From contig OY755242.1 in NCBI GenBank assembly GCA_963576725.1, positions 64,980,324 through 65,044,323 of the forward strand: a stretch of 64,000 bases of DNA, read 5' to 3'. Every line of letters starts with the position of its first letter. Within the stretch, counting starts at the first letter, position 1. The notes below the pieces were generated by a model that worked only from the letters and a program-made list of their open reading frames with translations, searched no databases and was not told the DNA's origin. This DNA comes from Azorinus chamasolen (taxonomy: Eukaryota; Mollusca; Bivalvia; Cardiida; Solecurtidae). Of this stretch, positions 43,822 to 54,829 are shown one piece after another. Position numbers and translations under genes: made by a program.

Positions 43822-44425
43822 TATTAGTATTGTTATTATTACTATTAGTCAGTAACAATACCACTGTACAAGCGTTTCCAGCGATTGCACAGGGAACAGG
43901 GCTATGCTAAATACAAGTGGCTTTCTAATCTGCTATATATCTCGTTTTCTGTGATTAATGTCTCATTCATGTTTCTGTTTTGCCCGTTTTATCAAATTCG
44001 TTGGAAATAAATAATACTTATAGTACACGTCGCGAAGGTCCGCAATTCGTGATGCAAACCTTTACAATCATTTACCTCAATACCACTGACGTACATTTAT
44101 CTCCATGTAACAATACTGCTGATTTATTTAATACATTTAATACATACATTTCAATACATGCACAGTCTGATTAGATTATAAGAAATAACTTTGAAAATGC
44201 ATTCATGGAAAATAAACTAAATGGACACACAACTGAACTCGTAGGATCGTAACACCATGATGGTAACACTTAAATTTGGCTGCAAAGTAGTTCTACTCGA
44301 TGCCATTTTTGCAACACACTCGTTATGGCCTTTAGTACAAAGGACAGACATGTTCTCAAAATAACGTGAAAGTCCAACCGAAAATGAAATAAAACATTAT
44401 GTTACCAAAACATCATACATTATTG
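43822..44425. other. No feature recognised
   Basis: Spacer starting with an AT trinucleotide-like tract. Nothing else. Confidence 0.4.
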
Positions 44426-44560
44426 GCGTAGCTAGCGATACGCACTTACGCGCGTGCGTAACATCAGTCTAAAGGGTGACATGATAATGGCTAAAATTGA
44501 ACATATATCGAAGGCTATGGGGGATAGACTTTGATAAAGGTTATGTCTTGCCATGTAAGC
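44426..44560 (+). repeat. Repeat J, copy 2
   Basis: TGGCGTAGCTAGCGATACGC, ACTTACGCGCGTGCGTAACA, ATGGCTAAAATTGAACATAT and TCGAAGGCTATGGGGGATAG, then GACTTTGATAAAGG. It matches 30485-30615, and an F element follows at the same place in both copies. Confidence 0.6.
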
Positions 44561-44649
44561 TTTAACCAATTTCTTCTTGGGACCCTTCGACGCCTCTGTA
44601 AAAGTCACCTTTTGAAACCAGTATAACAAATAGAGCATTTGGTCCTATA
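44561..44649. mobile_element. Family F element, copy F4, broken at the dyad
   Basis: TTTAACCAATTTCTTCTTGG, GACGCCTCTGTAAAAGTCAC, TTTTGAAACCAGTATAACAA, ATAGAGCATTTGGTCCTATA, then unrelated sequence. The break is about two bases past the dyad (44647/44648). The whole right stem is missing. Confidence 0.65.
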
Positions 44650-45977
44650 TGATTCAGCTACCTACTGTAAATAAAATGCAGTTGGTAGCACTGATTACTG
44701 GTTCGAACTATATCCTAGGAAGGTAACTCTCGCTAAAAATGGTATCACTACCATCGATGTAAGTATAACAGCCAACATACTGGCAGTGTTTGTATAGACT
44801 AGTGTGACAACATTACTCATCAGCCAAACATGGTAATTAGATTTAACCGAAAAAACTTAAGGACCCAATACACATGTACATACCTTCTTAAAAAGTCTAA
44901 ATAATGCGTATTGTAATTCTGCGTTATAGAGATGTGTTCATTGATTGGATTTTGTAATATACTATTGACTCTTTCCATTATACAAATGCATTAGATACAC
45001 TATGGACTGGTTGATACGATTGATACAATTGTGTTATGTGTGTGTCATTATCAATAATGGATATCTGCAAGCGATTTCTGTAGAACAATACTTCTGAAGT
45101 AATAATATGTAACTTTCAAAGCCACGTTATTGGTTTACAATTACAAAACATTGGCTGTAGTTATTGGCTGTCATCCATAAACACACTTTTATCTAACATT
45201 GATAGTATATACCTGGTCCATGCATATATAGCATGTTTGGGAAATACTATACATATATGTACATATACATACGTGCATTTTGCGAGCATTTGCTTTGTGC
45301 AACAGAAATAACTGACAAGGCCGCCATGTTTCGTGTAGCATTAGACACCAGACAGTCCGTATATATGAATGACGTGTGCAGCAGTGTCTGAATGAATATT
45401 AGCACGTCAAGCATTCTCTGGTATGACAACTAATCTCTACTTAAGCTTGTTTCCTGTGGCTCACCAGTAACAACTGCTACATGTCAGATAATTATCATCA
45501 TTCTTATATAGTATCCAACCAGAAAATTGGAATTCGTAGATATGATCGGGTTTTTTTAAATATCAATTAATACGCTTTTTTGTTTGCTGTTAAAATAACG
45601 TCTTTGAAGTTGAAAATGTTCAATTTATTATAAGTTCCTGTTTATAAATTAGGATAATACGATGCTCATTTATACACGGTTTTCATAATGTATACAGATG
45701 CTTTCAAATATAACTTTCTGTCCTAGGAATATCCTAATGGCGTTTGTAAAACAACAGTGTTCACTTAAATCGCAGTTAGCATCGGAAATATATGGAAACT
45801 ATTGGCGACTTGAAAATCATTCTTCATCTAACGGTTGTGTAACCACTATCAAAAAAACTTTGCGTGAATTCCATCTCGGAATACTGTGTCAATGTGAAAA
45901 CTGTTGGGCCAACAATTCATCAATCGAAAGTCAATGCCGCTCTTCGACGGACATGCGTTCGCGTTAATACTTATTAA
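44650..45977. other. Long stretch without recognised genes
   Basis: About 1.3 kb, AT-rich. The 89-codon frame at 45698-45967 is cysteine-containing but matches no family I know. It is unsupported as a gene. Confidence 0.45.
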
Positions 45978-46250
45978 CCAGGTGTCTCGTGGTCTTGGAC
46001 TGACAATCGCTTAGCCCCTCACCACTGAGGGTTCAAATCCCGGTTTTGGAATTTCGATTTTTATATGAGGATACCTTCCAGCTGGTTTGCAGTACGTCGA
46101 TAGTTCTACCTGGATATTCTTCTGTGCACAAAACAATGCAAATTGTTCCGTGCACAGAACAACATCTGGGATCTTCCTCCACCTGTTATTAGCTTGAAGT
46201 CATTATATGACTGAAATACTGATACTGTTAAAACGGCGTAAATACCGATA
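45978..46250 (+). mobile_element. SINE family X, copy X3
   Basis: The degraded tRNA-like head GTGTCTCGTGGTCTTGGACT, GACAATCGCTTAGCCCCTCA has a B box GGGTTCAAATCCCGG. The body TTCCAGCTGGTTTGCAGTAC, TTCTACCTGGATATTCTTCT, GTGCACAAAACAATGC and tail CTTCCTCCACCTGTTATTAG, ACTGTTAAAACGGCGTAAAT follow. The order is the same as X4. The head is of the long-variable-arm (Leu/Ser) class by its layout (inference). Confidence 0.75.
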
Positions 46251-46417
46251 AAAACAAAACCCATTTTAACCTAGTGACCCACAATTACCTGCATCGATGG
46301 AAACTCAACCGATGTTCGCATTTGCGGTCATTAGATAGTTGTCGTTCATCGATATGGTTGTAACTTATACAGTTAGACATGGGTATTACAAAAGCAAGAA
46401 CCTAATATTAACGTATG

Positions 46418-46558
46418 GCATGTATCCTATCTTATGATTGGTCAAATTTGAGTTCTCAAGCTTTTGATTGGTCAGATTCGAGCCTTTGGCTCAAATCTGA
46501 CCAATCAAAAACTTGAGAACGAACTCAGATTCAACTAAAAAGCTTTATAAGCATGGAC
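46418..46558. repeat. Foldback element T, copy T1
   Basis: TTGAGTTCTCAAGCTTTTGA, TTGGTCAGATTCGAGCC, TTT, GGCTCAAATCTGACCAATCA, AAAACTTGAGAACGAACTC, then AACTAAAAAGCTTTATAAGC and ATGGACC. Arms of about 55 bp around a 3-base centre. Each arm holds ATTGGTCA or TGACCAAT. The outer left arm is decayed (GCATGTATCCTATC). Confidence 0.75.
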
Positions 46559-47790
46559 CCTGACGTCCGTGTTCTATGTTGTAGTATTCAATAAACGTTG
46601 ACAGTAGACTTGATTGTATTGCAGGCTTCTGCACACCTGAAACATAACTTAATAACATTTATCGATGGTGTGTTGCATTTTACTATAGAGCCACTTCAGC
46701 TAACACGTCCACAACGTGAATTAGGAGAAAGGTATTTCATACAAATTTATTGTTTTATGTAAAAAGAAATAGGTATGCATAAGGAATAACTGTCGTGCTG
46801 GATTAAGCAACCGCCTGCATGAAATATATATAGTATTTGTGTTTTTAGTCCTCATTTACAAGTGAACTTAGGGTCCATACATCTATAAAGCATATTCTTG
46901 TTTATTACTAATATTGGACAACAAACCAATGTACGACACATATATCCTACCGACAGTTTTGTTTTCTGTTTATATGCCTTTCTCTTCAGATTTAACGTGC
47001 AGGTTTGTATATTTATTTCACCAGAATATCAAAGTGTTTCGCGATATTGAACAATAAATAGAAAGCGCACATAGTATCTAGTAATCTTATGTTATCATTT
47101 TACAAATGCCACTGAAATCAGTAGACTACATCTGAATCAACAAGGAAGACATGTGCTAATTTCTAACTGTAAATTATACATTAAATAAACTATCAGACTG
47201 GTCGGTTTATTTACAGAAGCCACTAAGATGTAGATTTAGATAAAACTATCTACAAAACAAACACTTTAAACATACGTACATCAATTCTAAAAGCGACAAA
47301 TTATTAACACATCAATATTAACACAGTACTTGAATTATGAAAGCAGACATTAGTCACAGTTTTGGTTAAAACAATTATCACATTCTAACGAATAATGTAG
47401 GGAAAAACAACATTATTACTTCAGTAAAATAAATTGCGTGCTACAAACAACATTGTTTTTACAGGTTTTGTATTCGGAATATATCGTGTTAGACGATGTA
47501 CGTCGGTTATTGTCCAATAACGCAGCTTTTTATAATTTAGCTCGTACACTACGTCCATTTCCGATTACGGCTTTACTATCGCTTGAATAAGACACGTATT
47601 TTTGTAAACGAGTACTGTTAGAGTTTGTTTTACTCTCAGCAAACTAATCAGGGCACTATTAAAGATTTTGTTTGAGTAGTTAATCTCTCAGCAAAATAAA
47701 TAATTATAAACTTTCAGATCATCGAATTATGAATTTCATAGTTGGTCGTAACATGTTGATCATCCGTTGGGATTTGTCTGAGACATGGGT
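46559..47790. other. Stretch with only a family C crumb
   Basis: About 1.2 kb, AT-rich. GCTGGATTAAGCAACCGCCT near 46798 resembles the C/P subterminal module, with nothing around it. Otherwise nothing recognised. Confidence 0.45.
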
Positions 47791-47929
47791 CCATGCTTAT
47801 AAAACCTTTTTTTGGTTAGATTTGAGTTCTCAAGCTTTTGATTGGTCAGATTTGAGCCAAAGGCTCAAATCTGACCAATCAAAAACTTTAGAACGAACTC
47901 AGGCTCAACTAAAAGTTTTATAAGCATGG
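47791..47929. repeat. Foldback element T, copy T2 (best copy)
   Basis: CCATGCTTATAAAACCTTTT at the left and AAAAGTTTTATAAGCATGG at the right. Arms run about 68 bp to a centre GAGCC-AAA-GGCTC. TATAAAA and CCAAT words are present in both arms. Relative to T1 the central triplet is AAA in place of TTT. Non-coding. Confidence 0.8.
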
Positions 47930-48196
47930 ATAATGATCCTGAACATGTTAATTATGTTATAGAATAACAATACAATTTATCACAGTATTTTTTTAGATTC
48001 CACAGAAACGCCAACATAGACTTGTGTCGCCACTGGTGTACTTTGCCAAGTGTGATGATCATCTGACATTTTATTCTGACATATTTATCCCATTGAATCT
48101 GCGAGAAGAATGCACTAGCATCTGTAAACAATGTAGACACAGCTCACATGACTCCTACATCTTATAGCAATTTAAGCCTTCTTAATGACTACTCTA

Positions 48197-48376
48197 TACA
48201 GTAAAATCTCGATTATTCGAACACTAAAATACGTATTATTATCGATCCTTAAGACTAGTGGCAGCTTAATGCTTAAATCTCTTCTGCATGACTTTCACCC
48301 TGCATTAAGCATCCACCTGTCTAAAAGGATCTACATTATTCTATAATAAATTTTCGAATAATCGAGGTTTGACTGT
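48197..48376. mobile_element. Pogo-like MITE family Q
   Basis: Ends TACAGTAAAATCTCGATTAT, TCGAAC and AATAATCGAGGTTTGACTGT. The TIR sequence is unlike B or C, yet the interior has GTGGCAGCTTAATGC, TTCTGCATGACTTTCACCCT, GCATTAAGCATCCACCTGTC as in B. The left hairpin arm is missing up to about the dyad. Confidence 0.8.
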
Positions 48377-48498
48377 GGTTAGATTATGCTGGGTTATTTC
48401 ACTCTAAATATTCGATGTTGAAAGAAATAATGGAATAAATTGAATACAAATAGCAGTACCATCGACGATGAGGTGGCATATGCTGTTCCACATTTATA

Positions 48499-48558
48499 TG
48501 TTCTTAATATTAAACAACGTTCGAACAATGTTCTTAATATTAAACAACGTTCGAACAA
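48499..48558 (+). repeat. Exact 30-bp tandem duplication
   Basis: TGTTCTTAATATTAAACAAC plus GTTCGAACAA occurs twice without change. Local, recent, outside any named element. Confidence 0.95.
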
Positions 48559-49619
48559 ATTGAAAAGCCAAAACACACTCAAATATTAATTTGCAGAGAG
48601 CATTAAATCTCCTAAATCATACACTTGTTATACAATATATTGCAATATACGAATGAATGATAAACAATATGTAACACTATAGACTATACCAACATTCATT
48701 ACAAAGTTTAATTTTCCAAACTAGCCAAACACAGGCAGATCGCTCAAGATGATATGAGTACAGACTGGCTGAGGCAATGTGCAAAATTAGTCTGCTATGA
48801 AATGTTTAAAAATATGTAGTTCAGTTGTTACATTACATTTTGTAGCAAACCTGTCGAGAAAATGCGGTTTTGGGAAATGTACATGTCTAACAGTTTTTAT
48901 GTTTCAGTATTACAGGGTATATTCAAGGACATAGCTGCAAAACTCGGGATTCGATGTTGTGCAATTGCTGAATAGTTTACGTTCACAAGCCACTAGAACG
49001 TTGCATATCAATATTACCAACACAACTTTCATTCATGAACTGAAAGACTTCATAATATTGTATATATAAGAAAGTTGTCGGTTTCAATTTTGTTTCGTTG
49101 AACGACGGAAAAACGATACATTTCAGCTGGAAACTCATGATTGTCAATATAGTATAATACATGTAGTGATGATTGATACTGTGCAAATATTCATAGAAAT
49201 AAGTATGACTGGCTTGTTGTTCTACATATGTACACATTCTAGCACATACGCACTCACCAACCACATACACAATCATATATACATCAATCACTCACACATA
49301 CACACATGCACTACACCGAACCAAACATCACACAAGCAAAAACACATACAGGCAAAGCAAGCCAAACTAAGATCAAGTTTCATTCGTGTTATATGATATC
49401 TAGCGCGAAACAGACTAAATCGTTAATATGTGTATATCGGTGTCCTTTTAGAAAATGAATCGTATAAGATGCGACCTTTGCCAAATGTATTGTCCATATG
49501 CAATGCCTATAAACCAACCATGCGTTTCACATTTCGTGTACTTTAAAATACAAAATGCGATCAATGAAACAAATATATATATGTCGCCTAAACGTGACGA
49601 ACTGCTGAAAAGTACATGT
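48559..49619. other. No feature recognised
   Basis: About 1 kb, AT-rich, with CA-rich words near 49230-49350 (ACACATTC, CACATACACACATGCAC). Open frames there are short and unsupported. Confidence 0.4.
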
Positions 49620-50176
49620 ATGAGTCATGCAGGAAACACCGCATACAAACCACACAACCGCCCGAACAGCGCAACGACGAAAAACATCAAAAATACATGT
49701 ATATATGTATAAGACACAAAGAGACGCACAAAGACATAACAAACAAACAAAAATATGAGGAAGATGGAAGTACTGCCTTGGAAACTGTCACTGGGGTTTA
49801 AGTAAAACAACTGTATCCACATTTCGCTAGTGTACTCAATGATTGAGCTGCAAAAAGAGTAACTATAGAAAAGTTATAAAGGGTACGACAAAAACGATAT
49901 CAGACGTCCTTCGTCCGTTTCCAGATTTAAGAGGTCGCCTTCATAGAGTACTAAACATTTCTTGTCGGCGTACATGTAAAGATTGTCAACTGTCAAAGGG
50001 TTGACTACCAGACATACAGACATACAGTATGTTGTAGTACCATATGATCATATCCCTTTTTAATGAATTTTTAACGTATTTAGGGAACAAAGCGCGAACA
50101 TTGGTATGTCAAATAATTTTACGAAGTTTGTAAATCACATCACCATAACATTCAGGATATGAAATACCGTGTCGCA
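49620..50176 (+). repeat. Dispersed repeat family G, copy G3
   Basis: GTCATGCAGGAAACACCGCA to GTGTCGCA. It lacks the central GGTTTAAACCGGTTT to CCCGTCTC part (about 49800), so it is internally deleted relative to G2. It keeps the 3' part shared with G2. On the minus strand, VVNPLTVDNLYMYADKK, then CLVLYEGDLLNLET, is in frame with the G1 and G2 peptides. Confidence 0.7.
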
Positions 50177-50736
50177 AGTTTGACTGTGTGTTCATTGGTT
50201 TGACGGTGTGTTCATAAGGAAGCGCACGCTCGCTGCATGTGTTCTATTACAGTGGACGTAGTGATCTCATCTGTGTCTTAAGTTGAGTATAATGTTTTAA
50301 CCCGAGTACGTTTAAACATCTGGTAGTTGCACTATCTTGACAAATACTGTAATAAACTTCTTTGTGATGGCTCTGCATTACGTTGCCTTGCTTTGAACTA
50401 CAACCTGTCTTATAGATTCAGATTGATGGTCCCTTAAGACAGGGTATGCTTAATTGCGACTTTTCGATCAAATTAAGCGGTCAATGCAGTCAACGGCATT
50501 TGTCGAAAACTTGGAGCAGATTAATATTGCCAGTTATATTTTCTGAAAGGCGATAACAAAACCTGCTAATAAAAGATGCATAATGTCGTCAGCGAACAGA
50601 CATAATATACAACAGTTTGTGCTGTAAAGGTGAGTCAGTATTGTATGATTGTGTCGTTGATCTGAAACATACCTAACATTATTTTTGAAAACATGATAAA
50701 TGAGTTCGAAATTGAATGTACATAGAGGATCTGTTG
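50177..50736. other. No feature recognised
   Basis: A 21-bp imperfect tandem repeat (TTTGACTGTGTGTTCATTGG, TTTGACGGTGTGTTCATAAG) lies at 50179-50220. Otherwise nothing. Confidence 0.45.
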
Positions 50737-50838
50737 CGAGTTGTCTTTTAAGATCACATGTTCCTAACCGAGCCTTGGCGAGCTTAATAACATTTTCTTG
50801 GTGAGTTTAGGAACATACATGTGAACTAATAAGACAAC
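50737..50838. repeat. Small imperfect foldback
   Basis: TTGTCTTTTAAGATCACATG, TTCCTAACC and GAGTTTAGGAACATACATGT, GAACTAATAAGACAA pair with a few mismatches around a 30-base loop. No family in this window. Could be a palindromic MITE end pair or chance. Confidence 0.5.
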
Positions 50839-51644
50839 GAGCATCAGATTTTTTTTTCACATAACCGAACAGTGTAGATCTATATCTATTTTTGCCCTTT
50901 TAATGACATGTAAACATCGGTTTTCCCCGCGTTTGATGTCAAATATGACGTATGACGTCGTATATATTCTAAAGTGATCTTACACGTGTTACTGATAAGA
51001 GAATCTTAACCCGTTGTTCTAGCCCGAAGATAAGGGAAGTTATGTGAGAAAGTCAATTTCGAGCTCGTTTATCATGTTTTCAAAAACAATGTTAAAAGAT
51101 TTCCTTAAATGCTAAAATAGACAGGATCTTTCAGTCACTGACATTTGCTCGCATGGGGTTGATATTGAACCAGGCGGCAAATAACGATGTATCCAACCAT
51201 GTAAATATTTGCAGACTGTTTGATTACGGTGATTATTGCTGTTCTTCTACAAGTCAACAATGAGTAACAGGCCTGATTATTGCCACCCAGATATAATTTG
51301 ATTTCCAGAATAAACAAGTACTACGGAAATTATTTTGAATACTTGCCATCAACATATCCGTTGGAGGGGCAACCAGTATCCCATACTGGATATCGGAAAA
51401 CAGATACACGTACGACAATAAAGTTAAGGAGACAACACAAAGCAACACCGACGGTAGTTTTAGTATATGTCAATACAGAAACGCATTAATATAGTTGTAG
51501 CTGTTGGGAAATTCGGGAAGAACGTACGTGTATGAATTTGGCGAATTTATATTAAAAATTGCTAATGGTGATCATTGCATTTATGATTTTGTAGGCGTCC
51601 ACTATAGGGGATTTTATTACAATCGAATACATTACCAGAGTTAA
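50839..51644. other. No feature recognised
   Basis: AT-rich spacer, nothing identified. Open frames near 51135-51489 overlap on both strands. Confidence 0.4.
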
Positions 51645-51860
51645 AGATAAGGGTGCGTACCCAATAACTAAAATCGTTATTTCTCCACCAAACCCAATAC
51701 CGCGACCACTCTTTAGAATCGTCTCGAAGAGTCTATTCTAAAGATCAGTGACAGTATACCCTCTTTGGAATCGAATCGTCTCGAGTGGTCACAGTATAGG
51801 GTTTAATGGAGAAATAAAGGGGCTATTCTTGAAAATGGTGCAATTTACGCACCTTATCTG
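51645..51860. mobile_element. Family D palindromic element, copy D4, with rearranged core
   Basis: AGATAAGGGTGCGTACCCAA at the left and TTTACGCACCTTATCTG at the right. The left stem TTTCTCCACCAAACCCAATA, CCACTCTTTAGAATCGTCTC is followed by two partial return arms: TCTATTCTAAAGATCAGTGA, then GAATCGAATCGTCTCGAGTG, GTCACAGTATAGGGTTTAAT. The core looks partly duplicated. Confidence 0.65.
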
Positions 51861-52289
51861 GACATCTGATTACACACGACCTATAGTTTCATGTAACATG
51901 TTTTATATTTCACTACAGTCATACATGCCAGCGAACTGCTCAGACAAATTTGGCAGGGGGTTACACATGGGCCATCATCATAGCGTATATCTGATTACCA
52001 AGCAGCCTGGTAGCTATGTATTTGACCTGTCTTAAACCTTTGAAACAACTAGTAGATGTGCACTCTTGACGCAGAAAATATATCCACATACAGCCAATGA
52101 ACATTTAATAGCTTGTCCATATACATATATTGCTTAACATCACCGCTCCTGACAGTTTTATCGGATGAATATAATTCAAATTTCATTTGTTGAGATCCAC
52201 TTTAGCCACTATGTAATTCAATAACATTTCACAACTAGAATTGTTTTTGATACAAAAACAAAAACATACCCCCCCCCGCCAACCACCGC
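51861..52289. other. No feature recognised
   Basis: Spacer with a C8 run near 52271. Nothing identified. Confidence 0.4.
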
Positions 52290-52560
52290 GCGAACAAAAT
52301 ATTCCATGTAAAACGTCAAAGTCAAAAGTTTCCCAAATGTCTGCAGAAAATTATCAAAACGGAACAGGAAAAGGATATATACAACTAGGCATGGTGCTGC
52401 TCAATCCTATGAAGTTTAATGAAATCCTACAAAAGGTTTTGACATGTAAAAAATTCAAAGTCCCATAATTCTGCAGAAACTCATCAAACCGGAACAGGGA
52501 TAAGATATTCACATCTAGGCATGGTGCTAATCAATCATATGAAGTTTTATGAGGTATTCA
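52290..52560 (+). repeat. Two-unit tandem repeat, about 130 bp each
   Basis: CATGTAAAACGTCAAAGTCA, TCTGCAGAAAATTATCAAAA, CGGAACAGG, ACTAGGCATGGTGCTGCTCA recurs as CATGTAAAAAATTCAAAGTC, TCTGCAGAAACTCATCAAAC, CGGAACAGG, TCTAGGCATGGTGCTAATCA. Non-coding. An array remnant of the kind seen in H, Y and Z, but a different unit. Confidence 0.7.
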
Positions 52561-52607
52561 CCGCTCCATCATAGGTATTCACCGTTCAATTGTGATACAT
52601 GTAAGTA

Positions 52608-52815
52608 TACAGTATAACCTCTCTTAACCGGAATTCTAGTAGATAATAATTTAGATACTTTTAGGCAGGTGGCTGCTTAATGCAGGGTGAAAGTCATGCA
52701 GAAAGCTCCTCTAGGAGCTTTCTGCATGACTTTCACCCTGCATTAAGCTGCCACCTGTCTCCAAGACCGATATTCATACTGAATTTAACTGCCGGTTAAG
52801 AGAGGTTTTACTGTA
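52608..52815. mobile_element. Pogo-like MITE family B, copy B5 (reference copy)
   Basis: Ends TACAGTATAACCTCTCTTAA and GAGAGGTTTTACTGTA, with CCGGAATTC and AACTGCCGG inside. GGCAGGTGGCTGCTTAATGC, AGGGTGAAAGTCATGCAGAA, A, GCTCCTCTAGGAGC (52705-52718), TTTCTGCATGACTTTCACCC, TGCATTAAGCTGCCACCTGT form a hairpin with arms of about 50 bp and no visible mismatch. TA at both ends. Non-coding. Confidence 0.9.
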
Positions 52816-52982
52816 TATGAAAAGGAAACCTGATGAGGTACCAACTAATAAAGCTGGCAACTTTAACCTGCATTGGTAATGAACCCCCATTTTTGCAGTT
52901 AAAACATTGGACAGTGTACGGACCTAAGTTTGCGTATGATTGCAAACTTAAACAAAGACATAAAATGCCTTACTGATTTGAG

Positions 52983-53348
52983 TACAGTGCTCCCTCCCTA
53001 CAACGGCCCTCTCAATAACGATTCCCTCCTTACAACAACGCATGTCACTGTTTCCGAAACAACAAGGCTCCAGAAACAACTTTTTTCTATCGTATTTTCT
53101 TTATGCCTCCATCAAACCCTATGTTGTGACCACTCTTTAGAATCGTCACACTGTGACGATTCTAAAGAGTGGTCACAACATAGGATTTGATGGAGGCATA
53201 ACAGTTTTAGTTCTAGACATACACCTTATCTTGGGATCTGCAAACAAGCTAATTATGTTTGATTTTCCCTCCCTATAAAAACTCCCTCTGAACAACACAT
53301 ACAATCTTCGTATCCCAAAGGGTGTCGTTGAAGAGAGGGAGCATTGTA
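52983..53348. mobile_element. Pogo-like MITE family S, copy S1, with near-perfect 48-bp hairpin
   Basis: Ends TACAGTGCTCCCTCCCTACA and GAGAGGGAGCATTGTA, with ACAACG and CGTTG inside. CCCTCcCTATAAaAACTCCC repeats occur near the right end. The hairpin arms 53103-53150 and 53152-53199 pair with one mismatch around one base. Their sequence (CTCCATCAAACCCTATGTTG, GACCACTCTTTAGAATCG) is that of family D. So a D-type core sits within S-type ends. Confidence 0.85.
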
Positions 53349-53512
53349 TTGGTAACGAATGCACAGCCATTTGCACAGTGTATACCATAATCATAGCAAG
53401 TTTAAGCTGTTCTTTCTGCATGGACCCCATAGTTAAACACTGATGGGATGTTTCACTCTGAACAATTCAGCGTTAGAATGGATGCATAGTCAATGTAGCG
53501 GTGGCAGATGTC

Positions 53513-53703
53513 CAGCTAAGATGCGTAAATTTAAACAGTTTCAAGAGTAAATCCTTTACATCTCCATCAAACCATCTCCATCAAACCATATACTGTGACC
53601 ACCGTTTAGAATCGTCTCTCCGAGACGATTTTAAAGAGTGGTTACAATATAGGGGTTGATGGAGAAATGACGACTTTAGTATTTTGGTACGCACCTTTAT
53701 CTG
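53513..53703. mobile_element. Family D palindromic element, copy D5
   Basis: CAGCTAAGATGCGTAAATTT at the left and GGTACGCACCTTTATCTG at the right. The hairpin includes ATACTGTGACCACCGTTTAG, AATCGTCTCTCCGAGACGAT, TTTAAAGAGTGGTTACAATA. The left part has ATCTCCATCAAACC doubled in tandem (14 bp). Complete outer ends. Confidence 0.75.
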
Positions 53704-54130
53704 TAGCTCTGGAAGGAAATATTGCAATACGACATTCTGCATAATATAAGAGATGAAAACGCTTGCGTACTTCTTAACGTATATTTGTTTATACATTTGC
53801 CATGCTCATTTGACACTGCATTGTGCCCGAGAACAAGATGGTGTGTCAGAATAAAATCAAATGAAGCTATTGACTGAACTCAGAAAGTTGAGTATTGATG
53901 GTTTCCCATTAGTCCTTTACAGTGTGCCATCAGCAGAATGTATTTCACAAACTCACACATAGTAATTAACCTACATGTATCTACAACAATTTGGTTACAT
54001 CTGGACTACCTTTTACACCAAACGCCAATATAAAAATCCAGTGAACATTGTATTGCAGCGCTAATTCCTCAGTTGCAGGTCCGTAAAGTCAGACTGCGCT
54101 GAACTTCGCTCTTTCCGTGTTGACAGATAA

Positions 54131-54335
54131 TACAGAACAGTTGCAAACCGGGATTCTAGTAGATAAGCATTTAGATACTTTTAGGAAGGATACTGCTTAA
54201 TGTATGGTGACAATCATGCAGAAAGCTCATAGAGGAACTTTTTGCATGACTTTTAATCTGCACTAAGCTGCCACCTGTCTCAAAGACCGATATGTTTACT
54301 AAATTGAACGTCTGGTTTAGAGAGGTTTGACTGTA
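54131..54335. mobile_element. Pogo-like MITE family B, copy B6, moderately decayed
   Basis: TACAGAACAGTTGCAAACCG and TTTAGAGAGGTTTGACTGTA. Hairpin CAATCATGCAGAAAGCTCAT, AGAGGAACTTTTTGCATGAC with several changes. The inner modules GATACTGCTTAATG and CTAAGCTGCCACCTGTC are present. Confidence 0.75.
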
Positions 54336-54621
54336 CATCAGTACTACACTTTGCATTTAGGTCACATATTCCAAAAGCAGTTACGTCACAGACACCAAAC
54401 GGATGCCTATAGTCTAGTTCATATGTTTCGTCCTACCATCATTCACCATATGGATTTTGTTGTAGTTACATGTATCTTGTCTAAACGTATCCCCTTATCT
54501 TTAGCAGGAGTTTATCGGAATGACTGGATATAGGTTTGCTCTGCTGCGTTTGCATGTAGGTTCATTTATCTTCATTTTATCACCATCATTGTACTCGTAT
54601 CCATATCATCCACCGGCGCTA
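54336..54621. other. No feature recognised between two B copies
   Basis: Spacer. The frame 54327-54533 has no recognisable motif. Confidence 0.4.
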
Positions 54622-54829
54622 TACAGTAATACCTCTCTAAACCGGAATTCTAGTAGAGAAGAATTGAGATACTTTTAGGCAGATGGCTGCTTAATGCAGA
54701 GTGAAAGTCATGCAGAAAGCTCCTTGAGGAGCTTTCTGCGTGACTTTCACTCTGCATTAAGCTACCACCTGTCTCCAATACCGATATTTACACCAAATTG
54801 GACGTCCGGTTTAGAGAGGTTTTACTGTA
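54622..54829. mobile_element. Pogo-like MITE family B, copy B7, intact
   Basis: TACAGTAATACCTCTCTAAA and TTTAGAGAGGTTTTACTGTA. Core GCTCCTTGAGGAGC with GAAAGTCATGCAGAAA / TTTCTGCGTGACTTTC. The central pair differs from B5 (TG versus CT). Both TA flanks present. Confidence 0.9.

Noticed and set aside
45698..45967. 89-codon cysteine-containing frame as an exon
   Set aside because: No recognisable family, no supporting splice signals I could defend.
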